64,000 bases of DNA from Rebecca billardiae RCC1528. Taxonomy: Eukaryota; Haptophyta. Location of the stretch: NCBI GenBank assembly GCA_965240325.2, contig OZ251231.1:248001-312000 (forward strand), written 5' to 3'. The notes under the pieces are model-generated. The model searched no databases. It was not told the DNA's origin and saw nothing but the letters and a program-made list of their open reading frames with translations. Below, piece by piece: positions 32,642 to 43,211 of the stretch (positions within the stretch are counted from its first letter, which is position 1; every line of letters starts with the position of its first letter). The position numbers were made by a program, and so were the translations under genes.

Positions 32642-34106
32642 ATGACACCGCTGATTCCCTCGATGCACGACGGTCTCGACTCGAGGGGTCGGCCACAGCG
32701 GCTCACCTGGGCCGCAGACGAGGACGAACGCTTACGCAGGCTCGTCGCACAGCACGGCCCGCGCCAATGGGGCATGATCTCGCGGTTGCATGGCACGCGG
32801 AACGATTGGCAGTGCCGCGAGCGTTGGCAGAACCACCTGAGCCCCGACGTGCGGAAGAGCGACTGGAGCGACGCCGAGGACGAGATGATACTCCGTGGCT
32901 ACGACGTGTTTGGGCAGGTGCGCATGGCGCGAGCTGGCACGCCAACCGCGCCGCGCGCGGATGCGCTCACACCCCGCACGCCCCGCCGCCCCACGCGCGC
33001 ACCCGCAGCAATGGTCGCGCTACCGGCAGATGCTGCCCGGGCGGACGGGGCACGACATTAAGAACCGGTACCACGCGATCCAGCGCCGAATCAAGCTCGA
33101 GGAGCACCAACGCGCCGACAACGAGGCGGTCGGGCTGGCGATCGCGGGCCGGCTGCCGGCGTCGAGCGCGCCCGGGCAGTTGAGCGGGCCGCCCCTGTCA
33201 GCGCCGCCCATCACGTACGAGGGCGGCACGGCGGTGGCGCAGGTGGCGCAGGGCCCGGTGCCCATCGGTCCGACGGTCGCGCACCACCCGGGCCAGATCG
33301 TCTCCGTGCCCACCGCGCCCCTCTCGTCGGCGTACATGGTGCCGCACCCGCAGGGGCCGGCGGTCGTGATGCCCGCGGGCGCGGCGCCCTCGGCACCGCC
33401 GCCCGACTCTGGCGTGCCGTGGCCACCGCACCCGCCGATCATGGCGCCCGCGCCGCCGCAGACGGAGGGGTGGGTCGCGGCGCACGCACGCGTGCCCGGC
33501 GTGTTCATGCCGCCGCCCACGGGCCCGATGGTGCTCGAGCCCGCGCAGGCGCCGGGCAATCAGCACTCGGTCGCGGTGCCGCCCGTGCAGCAGCCGCACG
33601 GCGCCGTGCCGGTCATGCCGACGATGAGCGCGCCGCGGCCGCCGACGCAGCAGATACACGTACACTCGATGCCCGCGCCGATGCCGCCGCACTACGCCCC
33701 CGCCGCCGCGGGCCGCCGTCTCACGCCGCCCAACATCATGCACCTCGCCGCCCAGCTGCAGGCCATCGCCGACCTGCCCACCGAAGGCATGGACGACGAG
33801 GCACAGATCGACGTGATCCTCGCGCAGATGCGCGAGGCGGCGCTGAGCAGGCGGCGGCTGCCGCCCGCGGGGCTCAGCACGATGCTCGGCTCGGACGTGA
33901 CGCAGCGCCTGCAGGGCTCGCACCCGCGCATGAACGACGCCGAGCTCGTCAACACCGCTCTGACCAGCAACGCCGCGCTCGCCGCGCTCTCCGACGCGGA
34001 CTCGGAGCACGCGCACAAGCGGATGCGCGCGCACAACACGCCGGGGCAGCCGGTCGCTGTCATGCAGTGGGGCGCGCCAGTGTCGGACCCGTCGCAGTAC
34101 TACTAG
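32642..34106 (+). CDS. R2R3-MYB transcription factor, two exons
   Basis: Exons 32642-32917 and 33009-34106, 457 residues. The 91-nt phase-0 intron (GTGCGC...CCCGCAG) falls inside the R3 repeat, and splicing gives MILRGYDVFGQ followed by QWSRYRQMLPGRTGHDIKNR. R2 is visible as LTWAADEDERLRRLVAQHG, then QWGMISRLHGTRNDWQCRER and WQNHLSP. Each repeat has regularly spaced Trp or equivalent residues and the recognition helix (DWQCRERWQNHL; TGHDIKNRYHAI) that contacts DNA. The C-terminal 340 residues are Pro/Met/Ala-rich with a helical segment near IMHLAAQLQAIADLP, probably a regulatory region. It should act in the nucleus. The frame is open upstream with another ATG at 32426; the TATA-like box at 32389 argues for the later start. 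Targets are unknown. Confidence 0.88.
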
Positions 34107-35950
34107 GCGAGCGCCGTGCTGGCACGTGTGGCGCGCTCGAAGCCGCACCAACCCATCTCGGACCAGCTCGCTCAGTTCGCATCGGCCCAGGACATCAAGC
34201 ACACACCTCCGACCCAGGTGACCACCCCAGATCCGTCGGATTCGGCTGCGCGTTCAGTCAGCGCAGTTGACTTCGGCTCGGCACGCTCAATGCTGTCACG
34301 TGTCAGTTGCCCAGCATGCGGCCCGCGCGCGGCACATCTCCGCGCAGCGCCCCGCATCAGGACGACATGGTATGCTCGATCACGGCGGCTCAGGTGCAGC
34401 CCGCACCGACTGCCGCCCTGCGAGTCGGCACTCCCCGGACGCCCGGCCCGCGACGACTCGCCGCCCGAGTCACGCCACGCTGCACCCTAATGCCTGCAGC
34501 GGCGCCAGTGACTGCGACGACGTCGCGCCCCGAGAGTGTCATCACGACCGACTCACAGTGCACTACACTGTCAGTACTAAGGTACATATCAGCATGCCAC
34601 ACTGTCAGCTCAGATGTACTTCAGAGGCTCATTGGATGAATCGAGTCGCGCGCATTAAAAATAACAGGCAGTGCGCGCCTCGGGGACGTCACCTTTATTC
34701 ATCTTCATCTGGTGCGGCAGTCGCCCGAGCGCTCACGCAGATCCCCAAAGTAAAAGCCAGCTAAAGCGGTATTCACCTCGGTGGGTGGTGGGTTGAATGC
34801 TGGGTAAGATTATGGGTACGTTCATAACTCGTGATTCATGCCTTTCGGGGTGGCTAACGAACAAAATAGTGTTTAATTAACCGTTGCAAGTAAACGTACA
34901 AGTACAAGTGCAAGCAAAGTAGAGTCCTGGATACCTGGAATTAAACTTTTTACAGCCCGTTGGCCCGCAGCTCACGAGGCGCAGCCTCACAATTGTAATT
35001 CCGGGCGGGTCCCATCTACATGGCGCACGCATCACGCGCTAACGTGAGTCTGGGCTTCTGGCCGCGACGTTCGGGATGCCGCAGCTGCGGCGTCTCTTCT
35101 CCTGCTGGGCCATCGGCGTCGGCCTCACTGGGTTGGGGACGGTGTCGACCTCCCCCGTGTAGCCATGTCTGACGGCGCGGCTGTCAGCGCAGTCGTGCGC
35201 GCCGGCAGAGAAGTGGCCGACCTGGGTGCACGGCGCGAGTGTGCGCCAGTGGTGGCGGCTCATCCTGTGGGACGCGCACCTGTAGGCGCCGAACCAGCTC
35301 CGCGACGTGGTCGAGGAGCACGAAGATCATTGCGACTACGCCCTCATGTGGCGTCCCGGAGGCGCGGACAGTGTCGTGATCATCACTTGCGGCGGAGCGC
35401 GGTGCAGTGACGGGCCCAAATCGGCAGGTGACCAGGATTGGTAACCGTTGACGTACGAGTAGCAAGTAGTAGTGACCGAGACTTGAGACTGAGAGCCGAA
35501 GACTGCGGGCTGACGCTGCGCCACCACGAGGCACCGGACGACGTGAGACGACTACTATATAGACTTTATGCGGCCGCCAATATTCAGTCACACGCGGGCC
35601 GAACTACTACGAGTACTAGTTAACTAGACCTAGTCGGCCGCGCGACACTAGGAGAGGACTGTCAGCACTTGTCACTCTCTTGCCAAAGTGATAATGAAAT
35701 GATGACAACATTGATCGGCTCAGCAATGAGCATCAATCCCGGATGACGCGATCAATATATAGTAATATTTACGACATGCCGGACCTGTAGCGCTGGGCAG
35801 TCATCAGTCAGCCATCAGGCCTCGCGGCCTCGCCACGCGTCGCACTCAAGAGACGTAAGAAACGTAGACGGATCAGCGCAAACATGCGGCCCACGGCGGT
35901 CGGGCGGACCGGCGGATCTCGGCCGCAGCGGGAGGATGCCGCGCTGCGCG
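34107..35950. other. intergenic region
   Basis: No intact gene. A protein-like but stop-interrupted stretch lies at 35166-35440 (separate entry). The part around 34.75-35.0 kb is AT-richer with repeated AAGTACAAGTGCAAG-like steps. No RNA gene is recognised. Confidence 0.45.
35166..35446 (+). pseudogene. unidentified coding remnant with in-frame TAG
   Basis: One plus frame reads WVHGASVRQWWRLILWDAHL, then a TAG, then APNQLRDVVEEHEDHCDYAL, MWRPGGADSVVIITCGGARC and ends at a stop near 35445. The composition is balanced and protein-like on both sides of the TAG. I recognise no family. It may be a decayed gene fragment, or the stop may be within an intron. Confidence 0.3.
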
Positions 35951-37261
35951 CTATGGCGAGACGTGCTCACTCCACACCCCGCCGGCGCCAGCCCTAGCGC
36001 GAGCGACGATCGAGTCGCCCGCCGGCGTGCCCGCGAGCTCGCACGCGTACCGCACGCCCGGTGGCACGGTGCCGCTCAGCAGCTCCCACGCGAACGCGGC
36101 CGTGGCCAGCCCGACGCACTCCTCGAGGTCGGGGTGGACGAGCTGCAGCGTGACGCGCGGCGGGTCCACGCCGCCGGCGCCGGCGGGGCGCGCGCCGACC
36201 ACGTCCACGCGCATCGCGTTCGTCGCGCCCACCAGCCGGTCGACCAGCCTGATGATGGGCTCTGAGAAGCCGGCCGCCGCCGCCATCAGCGGGCGCGAGA
36301 GCAGGACGCGGTCAGGCACGAGCGCGACCACGCCGAAGAGGTCGTTCCACACCTGCGGCGCGGTGCCGAAGCGCGAGCTCATGGAGCGCACGCGCCGCCG
36401 GCCCGGCGGCTGCGCGCCCAGCTCGGCCGCCTCCGCCGCCGGCACCGCCACCGTCTCCGCCAAGGTGGGTATATCCGGGTTGTCGAGCAAGTAGGCGGCG
36501 CGCGTGCCGAGCCCAGCGCCAAACTCCACGTCCCGCCGCTCGGTCCACGGGCTGAGCCGCGCGGGGCGGCCGTCGCGCACGCACCACGCGGGCTCGGCGA
36601 GCAGGTGGAACGTCGCCGCGACGATCGACGTGCCCGCGTTCCCCGTCCCCGCCGTGTGGAAGCTCAGCTCCACCGAGTCTGCGTCCGTGCCCGCCGGCAG
36701 CCGCGAGAGCGCGTCCGCCGCCATCAGCGCAGAGACGCCGGGCCAGATGCCCGCGGCGACGACGGCGGGCACGCCTGCGGCGCGCGCGCGCGCGTCCAGC
36801 TCGCGCCGCCCGTACCGCGCGAGCTCGGTGTTGTCGCACACGTCCACGTACGGCACGCGCGCGTCGACGCACGCGGCGAGCAGCGTCGGCCTCTCGACCG
36901 ATTGGAACGGCCCGGCCGTGTGCACGCACACGTCGACGGCGCGGAGCGCGCGCTCGAGCGAGGCGCGGTCGTCGAGGTCGCACGCCACGAACTCGGTGCG
37001 CTCCGCCGCGCGCGCGCCGGCGCGCGCGCGGAGCCGCCGCACCGACGCGTCGTACGACGCCTGCGAGCGGCCGCCGACGCCGATGCTCAGATCGGTCGCG
37101 GTCTCGTCGGCGAGCTCGGCGAGCCAGCGCACGGTGCTACCGCCCACGCGGCCGCTGCCGCCGACCACGAGCGCGCGACGTGGCGCGCTGGCGCCCAGCG
37201 CGCCCGCGGCGGGCACGCCGTGCAGCAGCGCGGCGGCAGCGAAGAGGGTGCGCGCCAACAT
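35951..37261 (-). CDS. saccharopine-dehydrogenase-like NAD(P) oxidoreductase with signal peptide
   Basis: 436 residues from the methionine at 37261. The frame is open to 37477, but the N-terminus MLARTLFAAAALLHGVPAAG is a signal peptide, which decides the start. A Rossmann fold begins at once: RALVVGGSGRVGGSTVRWLA carries the dinucleotide-binding GxGxxG-type loop. It is followed by FVACDLDDRASLERALRAVD, VCVHTAGPF and VPYVDVCDNTEL. These are typical of the saccharopine dehydrogenase NADP-binding family (LYS9-like and SCCPDH-like), whose members act on amino-acid or lipid-related substrates or are of unknown function. The C-terminal half keeps the family's mixed alpha/beta character (WPGVSALMAADALSRL; FGTAPQVWNDLFGVVALVPD). 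The export or plastid-directed leader is unusual for lysine metabolism. It is divergent from the TPR gene across 284 bp. Confidence 0.75.
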   Translation of the reverse strand: MLARTLFAAAALLHGVPAAGALGASAPRRALVVGGSGRVGGSTVRWLAELADETATDLSIGVGGRSQASYDASVRRLRARAGARAAERTEFVACDLDDRASLERALRAVDVCVHTAGPFQSVERPTLLAACVDARVPYVDVCDNTELARYGRRELDARARAAGVPAVVAAGIWPGVSALMAADALSRLPAGTDADSVELSFHTAGTGNAGTSIVAATFHLLAEPAWCVRDGRPARLSPWTERRDVEFGAGLGTRAAYLLDNPDIPTLAETVAVPAAEAAELGAQPPGRRRVRSMSSRFGTAPQVWNDLFGVVALVPDRVLLSRPLMAAAAGFSEPIIRLVDRLVGATNAMRVDVVGARPAGAGGVDPPRVTLQLVHPDLEECVGLATAAFAWELLSGTVPPGVRYACELAGTPAGDSIVARARAGAGGVWSEHVSP

Positions 37262-37351
37262 TATGCGGGACGGGAAATCGCCTGCGCGTGCGCGGCGCCC
37301 GGCTACCGCAGTGGTCCGGGCGGGCGGGTGTTGACGGTTACAAGCTCGCCC

Positions 37352-37357
37352 TATAAA
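37352..37357 (+). promoter_or_regulatory. TATA box in divergent promoter of the TPR gene
   Basis: TATAAAG at 37352, in the 284-bp space between two divergent genes, 194 bp before the TPR start codon. It supports the ATG at 37546 rather than the open frame upstream. No equally good box faces the leftward gene. Confidence 0.5.
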
Positions 37358-37545
37358 GAAACAGCCGATCGACCAGCACACCAGCACCAAAATTGGCTTG
37401 GTTTTTGCTTCGTCGGGCCGAATCATCAAGTCGGGTTCGCCTTGTGTCGGCCTCCGAGAGCGAAAGGGTGGGCGCAAGCCGGCCCCTCGGGCGCGAAGCG
37501 GAAGCGGAAGCGCGTCGTCGGCGCGCAGCGGGTGCGAGCCGCGCG

Positions 37546-40500
37546 ATGGGCACCATCAACCTCGACTACCTCACCGAGCGCCTCGCGCGCAGCCGCGAGG
37601 AGGGCGACCGCCGCGCGGAGGCGGGCGTGCTCGGCAACATGGCGACCGCGCACCTGCGCGACGGGCAGCACGACAAGGCGGTCGAGCTGTCGTCGCAGGC
37701 GCTGCAGATCGCGACCTCGCTCGGCGATCGGGAGGGCCAGGGCATCGCCCTCGGCACGCTCGGCACCGCGTACGCCTCGCTCGGCGAGTACAAGAAGGCG
37801 ATCGACCACTCGACGCGCGCGCTCGCCATCTCGCGCGAGGTCGGCGACCGCGAGGGCGAGGGCATCGCGCTGAGCAACATCGGCTCGGCGCACGCGAGCC
37901 TGGGGCAGTACGAGGAGGCGATGACGCACTTCACGCAGGCGCTCGCCATCTCGCGCGAGGTGGGCGACCGCGAGGGCGAGGGCGCCGCGCTGGGCAACAT
38001 TGGCACAGCATTCGACAACCTCGGCCAGTACGAGCAGGCGATCGAGCACTTCAACCAGGCGCTGGCGCTGGCGCGCGAGGTGGGCGACCGTTGGAGCGAG
38101 GGCGCGGCGCTGGGCAACCTCGGCACCGCGTACGACAACCTCGGCGAGTACGCCACCGCCATCGACCACTCGACCCAGGCGCTCGCCATCGCGCGCGAGG
38201 TGCATGACATGCGCGGTGAGGGGATCGCGCTCGGCAACCTCGGCGCGTCGTGCGCGTCGCTCGGGCGGCACGAGGAGGCGGCGGAGCACCACGCGCGCGC
38301 GCTCGAGATCAACAAGCTCGTCGGCGACCGCTGGGGCGAGGCCGCCTCGCTCGGCAACCTCGGCACCGCGCTCGACGCCCTCGGCCGGCAGCGCGAGGCC
38401 GTGACACACCTGCAGGAGGCGGTCGCGATCTCGGCCGAGCTCGGCGACCGGCGCGGCGAGGGCGTGGCGCTGGGCAACCTGGGCACGACGTACCGCCGGC
38501 AGGGCGAGCACGCGCGCGCCGTCGAGTGCCACGAGCGCGCGCTCGCCATCGCGCGCGAGCTCGCCGACCGCGAGGCCGAGGGCTCGGCACTCGGCAACCT
38601 CGCGACGGCGCACGACGCCATGGGCGCGCATGACAAGGCCGTCGAGTGCTCCAAGCTGGCGCTGGCGATCTCGCGCGAGGTGGGCGACCGGCGCGGCGAG
38701 GGGAACGCGCTCGCGATCCTGGGCAACGCGTACGACTCGCTCGGCCGCGACGAGGAGACCACCGAGCACCTGCTCCAGGCCCTCGCGATCGCGCGCGAGG
38801 TCGGCGACCGGCGCGCGGAGGGCTCGGCCCTGGGTAATCTGGGTACGACCTACTTATCGCTCGGCCACTATGAGCAGGCGGTGGAGCACCTGACCGAGGC
38901 GCTGGCGGTGGCGCGCGAGGTCGACGACCGGCGCGGCGAGGGCACGGCGCTCGCCAACCTCGGCTACGCCTACCGCAAGCTCGAGCGCTACGGCGAGGCG
39001 GCCGAGCGCTCGCGCGAGGCGCTCGACGTGGCGCGCGACGTGGGCGACCGCGCGGGCGAAGGCCTCGCGCTCGGCTCGCTCGGCATCGCGTGCCGCCAGC
39101 TGGGCGAGCACGAGCAGGCGGTGGAGCACTCCGAGGCGGCCCTCGCCATCGCGCGCGACCTCGGCGACCGGTGGAACGAGGGCTCCGCCCTCGCCAACCT
39201 CGCCGCCGCGTACGCATCCACCGGGCAGCCGCACGCGGCACAAGAGCACGGCGCGGAAGCGTTGGCCGTCTGCCGGGAAGTGGGCGACAGGGAGGGCGAG
39301 GGCGCGGCGCTCGGCACGCTCGGCGCGGCGTTCTCGAGCCTCGGGCAGCACTCGCTCGCGACGCGGCACCTCAAGAAGGCCCTCGCCATCGCGCGCGAGC
39401 TCGGCGACCGCGAGTCCGAGGCCGCCGCTCTCTCGTCCCTCGGCACAGCCTACGACGGGCTCGGCCAGCCGGCCAAGGCGCTGCGCCACCACACGGACGC
39501 GCTCACGATTGCGCGCGAGGTCGGCGACCGGTTGTTGGAGGGCGCGGCGCACGGCAACCTGGGCACGGCGTACGAGAGCGCGGGCGAGTACGAGCGCGCC
39601 ATCGAGCACTCCACCCAGGCCCTCGCCATCGCGCGCGAGGTCGACGACCGGCGCGGCGAGGGCATCGCGCACGGCAACCTCGGCAGCGCCTACGCAGCCG
39701 TTGGCGAGCTGGTCGAGGCGATCGGCCATCACACGAGATCGCTCGAGATCTGCCGCGAGCTCGGCGACCGGCTGGGCGAGGCGGCGGCGCACGGGAACAT
39801 CGGCACGGCGTACGACTCGCTCGGCCAGTACGACCGCGCCATCGAGCACGCCGAGCACGCCCTCGCCATCTCGCGCGAGGCGGGCGACCGGCGCGCCGAG
39901 GGCATCGCCCTCGGCAACCTGGGCGCCGCGTACCGCCCGCTCGGTCAGTTTGAGCAGGCGATCGAGCACCACGCGCAGGCGATGGCGATCGCGCGCGAGG
40001 TGGGCGACCGCGAGGGCGAGGGGACCGCGCTCGCCAACCTCGGCACCGCGCACGCCTCGATGGGCATGCACGGCCAGGCCATCGAGCACCTCGCGCAGGC
40101 GCTCGCGATCGCGCGCGAGGTGGGCAACCGGCGCGGTGAGTGTACCGCCCTCGCAAACCTCGGCACCGCGTACGACAGCTTGGGCAAGAGCGAGCAGGCG
40201 GTGGAGCACCTGCTGGGCGCGCACGCGATCGCGCGCGACGTGGGCGACCGGCGCGCCGAGGGCGCCGCGCTCGGCACCCTCGGCACCGCGCTCGTCTCCC
40301 TCGGCCAGTACCCCGCGGCGATCAAGCAGCTCACGGCCGCGCTCGCCATTAGCCGCGAGGTCGGCGACCGGCGCGGCGACGGTTTGGCGCTTGGAAGTCT
40401 CGCGACCGCGCACCGCCGGATGGGCAAGTACGAGGAGGCGGTGGAGTACGCGACGCTCGCGCTCGCCGCCGCGCGCGAGCTCGACGACGCCGCCTCCGAG

Positions 40501-41118
40501 GGCACCGCGCACTCCAACCTCGGCATCTCGCTCCGCCGCCTCGGCCAGTTCGAGCCGGCGGTCGAGCACCTCGCGAGCGCGCTCGGCATTGCGCGCGACG
40601 CGGCCGACCGGCGCGCGGAGGGCGTGGCGTTGGGCAACCTGGGCACCGCGTATGCGGGGCTGGGGCAGCACCAGCGCGCGATCGAGTGCACCACGCAGGC
40701 CCTCACCATCGCGCAGGAGGCGGGCGACCGCCGCGCCGAGGGCTTCGCCCTCGGCGCGCTCGGCTCCGCCTGCGCCGTGCTCTCGCGGCACGCGGAAGCC
40801 ATTAAGCACCACACGGACGCGCTGGTGATCTCGCGCGAGCTCGGCGACCGCGAGGCGTCTCGCACGGCGCTGGGAAACCTGGGCGCAGTGTACGCGTCGC
40901 TCGGCCAGTACGAGGACGCCATCGAGCACCTCACGCTCGCCCTCGAGATCTCGCGCGAGGCATCCGCGCCCACCGGCAGCATCGTCACGAGCGCGGGCGG
41001 CGCGGACGAGGAGTCGGCTCCCCCGGGCACAACCACGCCGCCGCAGCCCACCAAGCAGCCGGCGCTCGGCCGAGAGCGCGCGGAGATGAGTGCGACCGGC
41101 GCGGTGCACACGCCGTGA
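37546..41118 (+). CDS. giant TPR-repeat protein, about 28 identical-length units
   Basis: 1190 residues starting MGTINLDYLTERLARSREEG. From about residue 6 to 1140 it is an unbroken array of 40-residue tetratricopeptide repeats of the form LGNLGTAYDSLGQYEQAIEH then a helix ending LAIAREVGDRRGEG. By counting 120-nt steps there are 28 units with no insertion or deletion. This type (G-N-L-G at the first helix, GDR at the second) resembles the TPRs of LGN/Pins-like and kinesin-light-chain-like scaffolds and of bacterial regulatory proteins. No GoLoco, NB-ARC or kinase domain is present. The last 45 residues are Ser/Thr/Pro-rich. There is no signal peptide or membrane helix. It should form a long superhelix binding peptides or other proteins. 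The ATG at 37546 follows a TATA box at 37352. The partner is unknown. Confidence 0.9.
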   Translation: MGTINLDYLTERLARSREEGDRRAEAGVLGNMATAHLRDGQHDKAVELSSQALQIATSLGDREGQGIALGTLGTAYASLGEYKKAIDHSTRALAISREVGDREGEGIALSNIGSAHASLGQYEEAMTHFTQALAISREVGDREGEGAALGNIGTAFDNLGQYEQAIEHFNQALALAREVGDRWSEGAALGNLGTAYDNLGEYATAIDHSTQALAIAREVHDMRGEGIALGNLGASCASLGRHEEAAEHHARALEINKLVGDRWGEAASLGNLGTALDALGRQREAVTHLQEAVAISAELGDRRGEGVALGNLGTTYRRQGEHARAVECHERALAIARELADREAEGSALGNLATAHDAMGAHDKAVECSKLALAISREVGDRRGEGNALAILGNAYDSLGRDEETTEHLLQALAIAREVGDRRAEGSALGNLGTTYLSLGHYEQAVEHLTEALAVAREVDDRRGEGTALANLGYAYRKLERYGEAAERSREALDVARDVGDRAGEGLALGSLGIACRQLGEHEQAVEHSEAALAIARDLGDRWNEGSALANLAAAYASTGQPHAAQEHGAEALAVCREVGDREGEGAALGTLGAAFSSLGQHSLATRHLKKALAIARELGDRESEAAALSSLGTAYDGLGQPAKALRHHTDALTIAREVGDRLLEGAAHGNLGTAYESAGEYERAIEHSTQALAIAREVDDRRGEGIAHGNLGSAYAAVGELVEAIGHHTRSLEICRELGDRLGEAAAHGNIGTAYDSLGQYDRAIEHAEHALAISREAGDRRAEGIALGNLGAAYRPLGQFEQAIEHHAQAMAIAREVGDREGEGTALANLGTAHASMGMHGQAIEHLAQALAIAREVGNRRGECTALANLGTAYDSLGKSEQAVEHLLGAHAIARDVGDRRAEGAALGTLGTALVSLGQYPAAIKQLTAALAISREVGDRRGDGLALGSLATAHRRMGKYEEAVEYATLALAAARELDDAASEGTAHSNLGISLRRLGQFEPAVEHLASALGIARDAADRRAEGVALGNLGTAYAGLGQHQRAIECTTQALTIAQEAGDRRAEGFALGALGSACAVLSRHAEAIKHHTDALVISRELGDREASRTALGNLGAVYASLGQYEDAIEHLTLALEISREASAPTGSIVTSAGGADEESAPPGTTTPPQPTKQPALGRERAEMSATGAVHTP

Positions 41119-41550
41119 CGCCGGCGTGCGCGGCGGTGGCGGCTGCGGCTGCGCCCGCGCGCGGCGGCGGCGCGTTCGCCGCGCTGCCGCCCTGCTCCCC
41201 CCCCCCGCCTGTTGGCCGCCCGCAGCGCCGTGGCCCGGCGGCTGCCAGCGCGCCGACGCCTCGCGGCGCGATGGGCCGGGGGCTCAGCGCCCGGCGCGCA
41301 CGCGTGCGCGCCCGGCCAGCCGTCTGCGATGATGCGTATGACATGATGACGACAAGCCGCCGCCGCGTGATGGTCATCACCGTGGATGATCAGATGCCGC
41401 GCAGCACCGTCAGCCGAGATCGGCACCGCCGGACGCACAAGTGGTGCGCATGCGCACGCGGCTTGATACAGTAATGACGCAATGATGACTACGAGTCGTA
41501 ACTACGACGATGACAATTTCACATATGGGGGTACTATACGTACAGTATTG
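41119..41550. other. intergenic spacer
   Basis: No gene. The frame of the glycosyltransferase is open back to an ATG at 41482, and a TACTATACG element at about 41531 lies between the two candidate starts. A short C run occurs near 41198-41206. Confidence 0.4.
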
Positions 41551-42927
41551 ATGACAATGATGATGGCGGCGCGGCGGCGGCCGACGGCGGTGGCCGCCCG
41601 GGTTGTGCCGCTTCTGCTGCTCGCTTCCACGGATGATGGAGCGGCAAAGAAGCCAGCCGACAAGCCGCTCCCCATGGAACAGGCCGTCCACTACGTGAAT
41701 TGCACGGGCAGCCCATCTGCTGATGAACACTCAGCACCACCAGCAAGCGCGTGGTGGGCGCCGCGATCATCGCGCATGCTTGGCGTGCTCGTCATGCTCC
41801 AGAACGAGGCGCACACCATCGCCGAGTTCGTGCAGCACTACCTCGAGGAGGAAGCCGACCACGTCTTCATCGCCGACGACAACTCGACCGACCGGCTGCG
41901 CGAGAGCCTCGCGTGCGTGGACCCGGCGGCTTACACCGTGTGGCCCACGTCGCAGCTGCTCCAAGGCCGCGCGCGTGCAGCGGACCTCTTCCGCAGGCAG
42001 AAGCAGGTGTATCCCGCCGCGATCGAGCGCATCCGCCGCGACTACGGCGCGGCCATGGAGTGGCTGCTCGTCGTAGACGTGGACGAGTTTGTCGTCTCGC
42101 GCGCGTGTCCGCGCCGCACGGTCGGCTCGCTGCTGCGGCACGAGCTGCACGCGGCGTGCGACGCGGTGTTTGCGCCGTGGCTCATGTTCAGCTGGGGCTC
42201 GCAGGCGCGCGAGCCGTGTGGCCACGTGCGCACCGCGCTCACCTGGCGATGGGGCCTTGACCGCGCGTACAAGCGCCCTCAAGCGTCCGTGCGCTCGCGC
42301 AGCCGCAAGCTGGACAACCCTCAGCACCGCGTCGCGCACAAGTACGCGGTGCGGCTCTCGCGGCTGGCCGCGGCTGGCGTGCACTCGGCGACGCTTCGCG
42401 AGGCGGGCGGGCCCAAGCGGTACTGCGCGCCTGAGCGCCGGAGCGGGCGCCTCGCGACACGGCCGTCGAAGCCGAGCTCCTTCTCCCAGCTGCGTGAAGC
42501 CGCCGTCCCTGCGCTCGTGCTCGCCACGCACCACTACCGGATCCGGTCGCAGGACCAGTGGGAGCGCAAGACGCGCGGCGGATACGACTCGGGCAAGTAC
42601 GGGGACGGCTCGGTGGAGGACAGCCGGCTTGCGAACAGGCTGGACGTGCATGACGAGTTCATGCGCGTGACGCGCGTGCGCGCGCCGCTTCGCTTTGATC
42701 CGTCCGCCGTGCCGCGCGTGTGCTCGTCGGTGCGGCCGCCTGACGCCGAGCTGGCCGCGGCGCTGCCGGGCGAGCCACGCGCGGATGACAATGTGCAGCA
42801 GCGCGTCTCGGACAGTTTGGGGTCGGGCGTAGGCTCCCAGATCGGCGTTGTGGGGGCAGCCACTGTGCTGGGTGAAGGCCGTGCTGCTGTCGATTGCGAC
42901 TTGCGAGGCAGCAGCGCACGCGTGTGA
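41551..42927 (+). CDS. glycosyltransferase, GT92/GT2-like (GT-A fold)
   Basis: 458 residues from 41551. An earlier in-frame ATG at 41482 would add 23 residues before the hydrophobic stretch. The N-terminus AARVVPLLLLAS is a signal peptide or anchor. The catalytic part begins MLGVLVMLQNEAHTIAEFVQ, HYLEEEADHVFIADDNSTD, the nucleotide-sugar start of GT-A enzymes. The metal-binding DxD is in WLLVVDVDEFVV (D176-x-D178). Further family features are FAPWLMFSWGSQ, a conserved Lys/His region HRVAHKYAVR, and ATHHYRIRSQDQWERKTRGG. This pattern matches DUF23/GT92-type transferases that add galactose or other hexoses to glycans in the Golgi lumen. The C-terminal 60 residues are unstructured. It sits directly upstream of a GH16 gene on the same strand, suggesting related glycan work. 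Donor and acceptor are unknown. Confidence 0.75.
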   Translation: MTMMMAARRRPTAVAARVVPLLLLASTDDGAAKKPADKPLPMEQAVHYVNCTGSPSADEHSAPPASAWWAPRSSRMLGVLVMLQNEAHTIAEFVQHYLEEEADHVFIADDNSTDRLRESLACVDPAAYTVWPTSQLLQGRARAADLFRRQKQVYPAAIERIRRDYGAAMEWLLVVDVDEFVVSRACPRRTVGSLLRHELHAACDAVFAPWLMFSWGSQAREPCGHVRTALTWRWGLDRAYKRPQASVRSRSRKLDNPQHRVAHKYAVRLSRLAAAGVHSATLREAGGPKRYCAPERRSGRLATRPSKPSSFSQLREAAVPALVLATHHYRIRSQDQWERKTRGGYDSGKYGDGSVEDSRLANRLDVHDEFMRVTRVRAPLRFDPSAVPRVCSSVRPPDAELAAALPGEPRADDNVQQRVSDSLGSGVGSQIGVVGAATVLGEGRAAVDCDLRGSSARV

Positions 42928-42956
42928 CTGTGAGCATATAGTATTACTGCCAGTAG

Positions 42957-42970
42957 CATATATATGCTGA
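42957..42970. promoter_or_regulatory. palindromic TATA-rich element before the GH16 gene
   Basis: AGCATATATATGCT is a perfect 14-bp palindrome in the 284-bp spacer between the glycosyltransferase stop and the GH16 start. A second TTATATTG lies at about 42978. It could be a core promoter; it is 240 bp upstream of the ATG. Evidence is sequence only. Confidence 0.3.
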
Positions 42971-43211
42971 CGATGCTTATATTGGGTGGCAGTGATGCCG
43001 TCGTCTTCGACGACCGGCTGGAGCCTGGATTGCCTGACGAAGTCGTTGACAGGCTACGGTGGTGACCAGATAATAAGCGCGGCACGTATAGTCTTGCATG
43101 TAGCCGGTAGGTTACAGTCGTACAGTGTTATAGCAGCAATCAACTGTCATCGCGGGTACAATCCTGGCCCGCGCGTCGTCGTCATTTCCTCGCAATCTCA
43201 AATCGCGAAGC

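Noticed and set aside
37426-41438. Very long antisense frames (up to 751 codons) across the TPR array
   Set aside because: They arise because the 120-nt repeat lacks stops in several frames. The sense frame has TPR consensus, an ATG and a TATA box.
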